The notes under the pieces were generated by a model. That model did no database searches and was not told where the DNA came from. It worked only from the letters and a program-made list of their open reading frames with translations. The position numbers were made by a program, and so were the translations under genes. Shown piece by piece: positions 61,876-64,000 of a DNA stretch of 64,000 nucleotides (position 1 is its first letter; each line of letters begins with the position of its first letter). This DNA is from Cristatella mucedo (lineage: Eukaryota > Bryozoa > Phylactolaemata > Cristatellidae): assembly GCA_009760855.2 (NCBI GenBank), contig WPIO01000008.1, positions 8,789,501 through 8,853,500 on the forward strand, given 5' to 3'.

Positions 61876-62149
61876 AGGGTAAGCAAGGGTAAGGGTAAAC
61901 AAGTTTAACAAAAGCCTGAAGGCGACTGCGAAACGAACCTCTAGCTGCATTGCAGACGTTCCATTCTGAACTTCGGCCAATTTCCTTAAACTAATCGATG
62001 ACGAAAGAAAATGTTCACTCGTAGGACGCCCTAAGCTTTAGACGGCACAAGATTACATCACTTCTGTAATCGGTGAGGATGTAGTCTGACCGTAATCATG
62101 TGCTTGCATATTTATAGCGATAATTGCTTAAATTTTGAAAGCTTCATTA

Positions 62150-62895
62150 GAAAGATCGCTTTCAAAGCGAGCCGTCATGTTTGAATCATCCTCTCGACAT
62201 TAGAACTTACTACGTCCCTGTTTTCGCCTAGGCTAAACTATTGTAATTCTGTTTTATCTGGACTACCCAAAAGTATTAAACCTCTGCAGCTCATGGTGAA
62301 TATGGCTTTAAGTTTAGTCAACGATGCCGGAGTTTTAGCTATGTGCCTCCTTTCCTGAAGGATATGGAATGTCTACTGGTCGATCAACTAATATCGAGCA
62401 AAATTCGTATTCTGACCGTAAAGACCTGCTGTAGATTGGCCCATTCAACTTGACTGACCTGCGGCGCCAGTTTCAGAATCATCGTGCCCTCAGTTCCTCT
62501 TCGGAAAATAAGCTAGCTGTTCCATTCATTCCTTTACTCAAAGAATGTTTACGACAGAAGCTCGTGCCGTGCAGGTCGTAGGCTGTAGAACTATAGTCCA
62601 CAACTCTTGTGCAACGATGTCTCTCCTGCTACCGACAGGAATACGTTCTTTTCATCCGTCCTGAGCCACTGCTTCTATGCTGCTAACTGTTATCGACTGC
62701 CCCCGCCCGACTGACTCAGTTGTGCTTTTCGCTTTTCTCTCTTTATTGCATGAGATGAAGTCTGTCGGACGCCCTATTCGTACGGAAAGCAGCTCAGGCT
62801 TTGAGTTCGCTGTAGGAAACTCTCCTGTGTCAACCCTACTGGGTCCTCGTGGCTTTGTGGAGTTACAGATGGGGTTACACATTAATGTGCTTATC
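62150..62895 (+). mobile_element. Decayed LINE-B C-terminal region and tail
   Basis: TAAACTATTGTAATTCTGTT, AAGCTAGCTGTTCCATTCAT, CTGTAGAACTATAGTCCACA, then GTGGAGTTACAGATGGGGTT near the end. The order matches LINE-B. Confidence 0.65.
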
Positions 62896-63681
62896 TGCAT
62901 CGATGGCTTCGTTGTTTGAATCATTTTGTCAGTAAGAGCAGATTGACTGCTTTTGAGTGAGCTAGGAGAGCAGCAGACTCGGATCAAGCAGGTACCTCCC
63001 CCTCAAGAGGGGAACCTGACGGCTGAGGTCCAGCATATTCAGATCAAGGCATCACCTTGCAATAGAGCACCGGAGCTGAACCATTCGTCGGAAAGCATTT
63101 CTTGCACACGTATATTTGCCCTCAGCCACGGAAATAATCGCGGCCTTGTGTGCCACAGGAAGCTGCGCATGGAAACTGGCAGCTGGCCAAAAGTCGAGGG
63201 AAGTAGAATAAAGAAAGGTAAATAGCCTCACCTTACTGTCGCCGGTTGTCAGAGGCTTTGTCAAATGCTGCTGAATGAGCAGGGATTTTTCGAGCCGTTC
63301 CTTTGAGCCTTGCGATTGGAGTGCGGCCGAGAGACCAGCACGACTAGGAAGGTGCCCTGAGCTGCAATCAAATTTAGCTCGCCCGAGAAGAGGCTTAGCC
63401 CCATAGTTACCACGGCCACAGATACGGCCGCTGCCCGAAAAAAAGACCTAACCAAAAAAAAGCGCTTGCATGACTGTTCAGGATGCCCGTAAGATGAGCC
63501 CTACCCTAGCCACAGTGAAGGGAGAAAATGAGCAAATCGGATTATCTCCCTGGGCGTTTGGATGAAGGCGTATGCAGATAGCGAACGCATGAAGCAATCG
63601 ACACGGGAATTACCACTCATTATGGTACCACGAGTGAAGCAATAGCTTGTCATTGCGTTTCTTTGCAACATTTCCTTGCAG

Positions 63682-63877
63682 AGAGAAGAATAGATCTAAT
63701 AACAATATTCCCGAAGGGATGGCTGCCCGGCTCCGGGCTCTCGATGGTGTAATAAGCAAGGATCAATTGTACGTGGAAATGAATGACTACATTGAACGCA
63801 TAACGAAGAGAAATCCGAGTGGAAACTTTGTGAAGCTTAGCCTGCTAGAGATCGTGACTCGGCTAAAGAATTCATGA
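63682..63877 (+). CDS. Possible terminal exon of an unidentified gene
   Basis: A CTTGCAG acceptor preceded by a T/C-rich stretch opens one base plus 64 codons, then TGA at 63875-63877. The product includes IPEGMAARLRALDGVISKDQ and ERITKRNPSGNFVKLSLLEI. It is charged, predicted mostly helical and free of low complexity, unlike the chance frames around it. I recognise no family. No upstream exon could be placed in the window; candidates would lie in 62.9-63.6 kb or further left. It could equally be a chance frame. Confidence 0.4.
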
Positions 63878-64000
63878 GACAAAATCACCGGCAGCTGTAC
63901 TACCAACGCATAGTACAGGTGCAAACACATTGTTAACAAGCAGACTACAAGGAAAACAAGTTCTTATTTAACGAGAGCTCTATTGCTGGAAATGATAGAT

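Overview
The window is nuclear DNA of an invertebrate animal (phylum not resolved). Two intron-rich genes with GT-AG introns sit in a sea of CR1/L2-type LINEs, tRNA-derived SINEs, microsatellites and DNA-transposon relics. There are no operons, ribosome binding sites or CRISPR arrays. Only two protein genes can be named. A complete ALAD gene argues against lineages thought to have lost early haem-synthesis enzymes, such as ticks.

Layout. (1) About 1-16,172, plus strand: the C-terminal third of a NUP188 nucleoporin gene. At least ten exons are recognised; most junctions agree in phase and the stop is at 16,170-16,172. Its last intron holds a minus-strand LINE-A that itself carries a younger plus-strand LINE-A insertion. 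(2) 16,346-30,679, minus strand: a complete ALAD (porphobilinogen synthase) gene. Its eight exons join in frame to 327 codons with the animal zinc-type active site. Introns 4 and 1 hold a decayed LINE-A, a LINE-B, a 504-bp MITE and long (GT)n and (CT)n tracts. NUP188 and ALAD are convergent, with 173 bp between stop codons. (3) About 31-48 kb: repeat-dominated. It holds LINE-A and SINE copies, a decayed hAT transposon related to ZMYM1-like transposases (about 33.8-37.7 kb), a 3.5-kb inverted-repeat element with internal satellite-like units (39.1-42.7 kb), an intact-looking tRNA-Ser(GCT) gene next to a SINE, long GA/CA tracts and a CpG-rich block. (4) About 48-63 kb: many decayed LINE-A and LINE-B copies, and an (AT)n tract with a small minisatellite. 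(5) 63,682-63,877: a possible terminal exon of an unidentified plus-strand gene.

NUP188 (scaffold of the nuclear pore inner ring) and ALAD (second step of tetrapyrrole synthesis) are unrelated housekeeping genes. Their closeness suggests overlapping 3' ends, not a shared pathway. Repeat families are named here for convenience: LINE-A ends in (ATT)n after a GTAAAGCGCC-type tail; LINE-B ends in TGTAA/TTACA repeats; SINE-1 ends near AATCAGCTA; SINE-2 ends in GCGCTATACAAAT, resembling the LINE-A tail. The most unusual structure is the inverted-repeat/satellite element at 39.1-42.7 kb.
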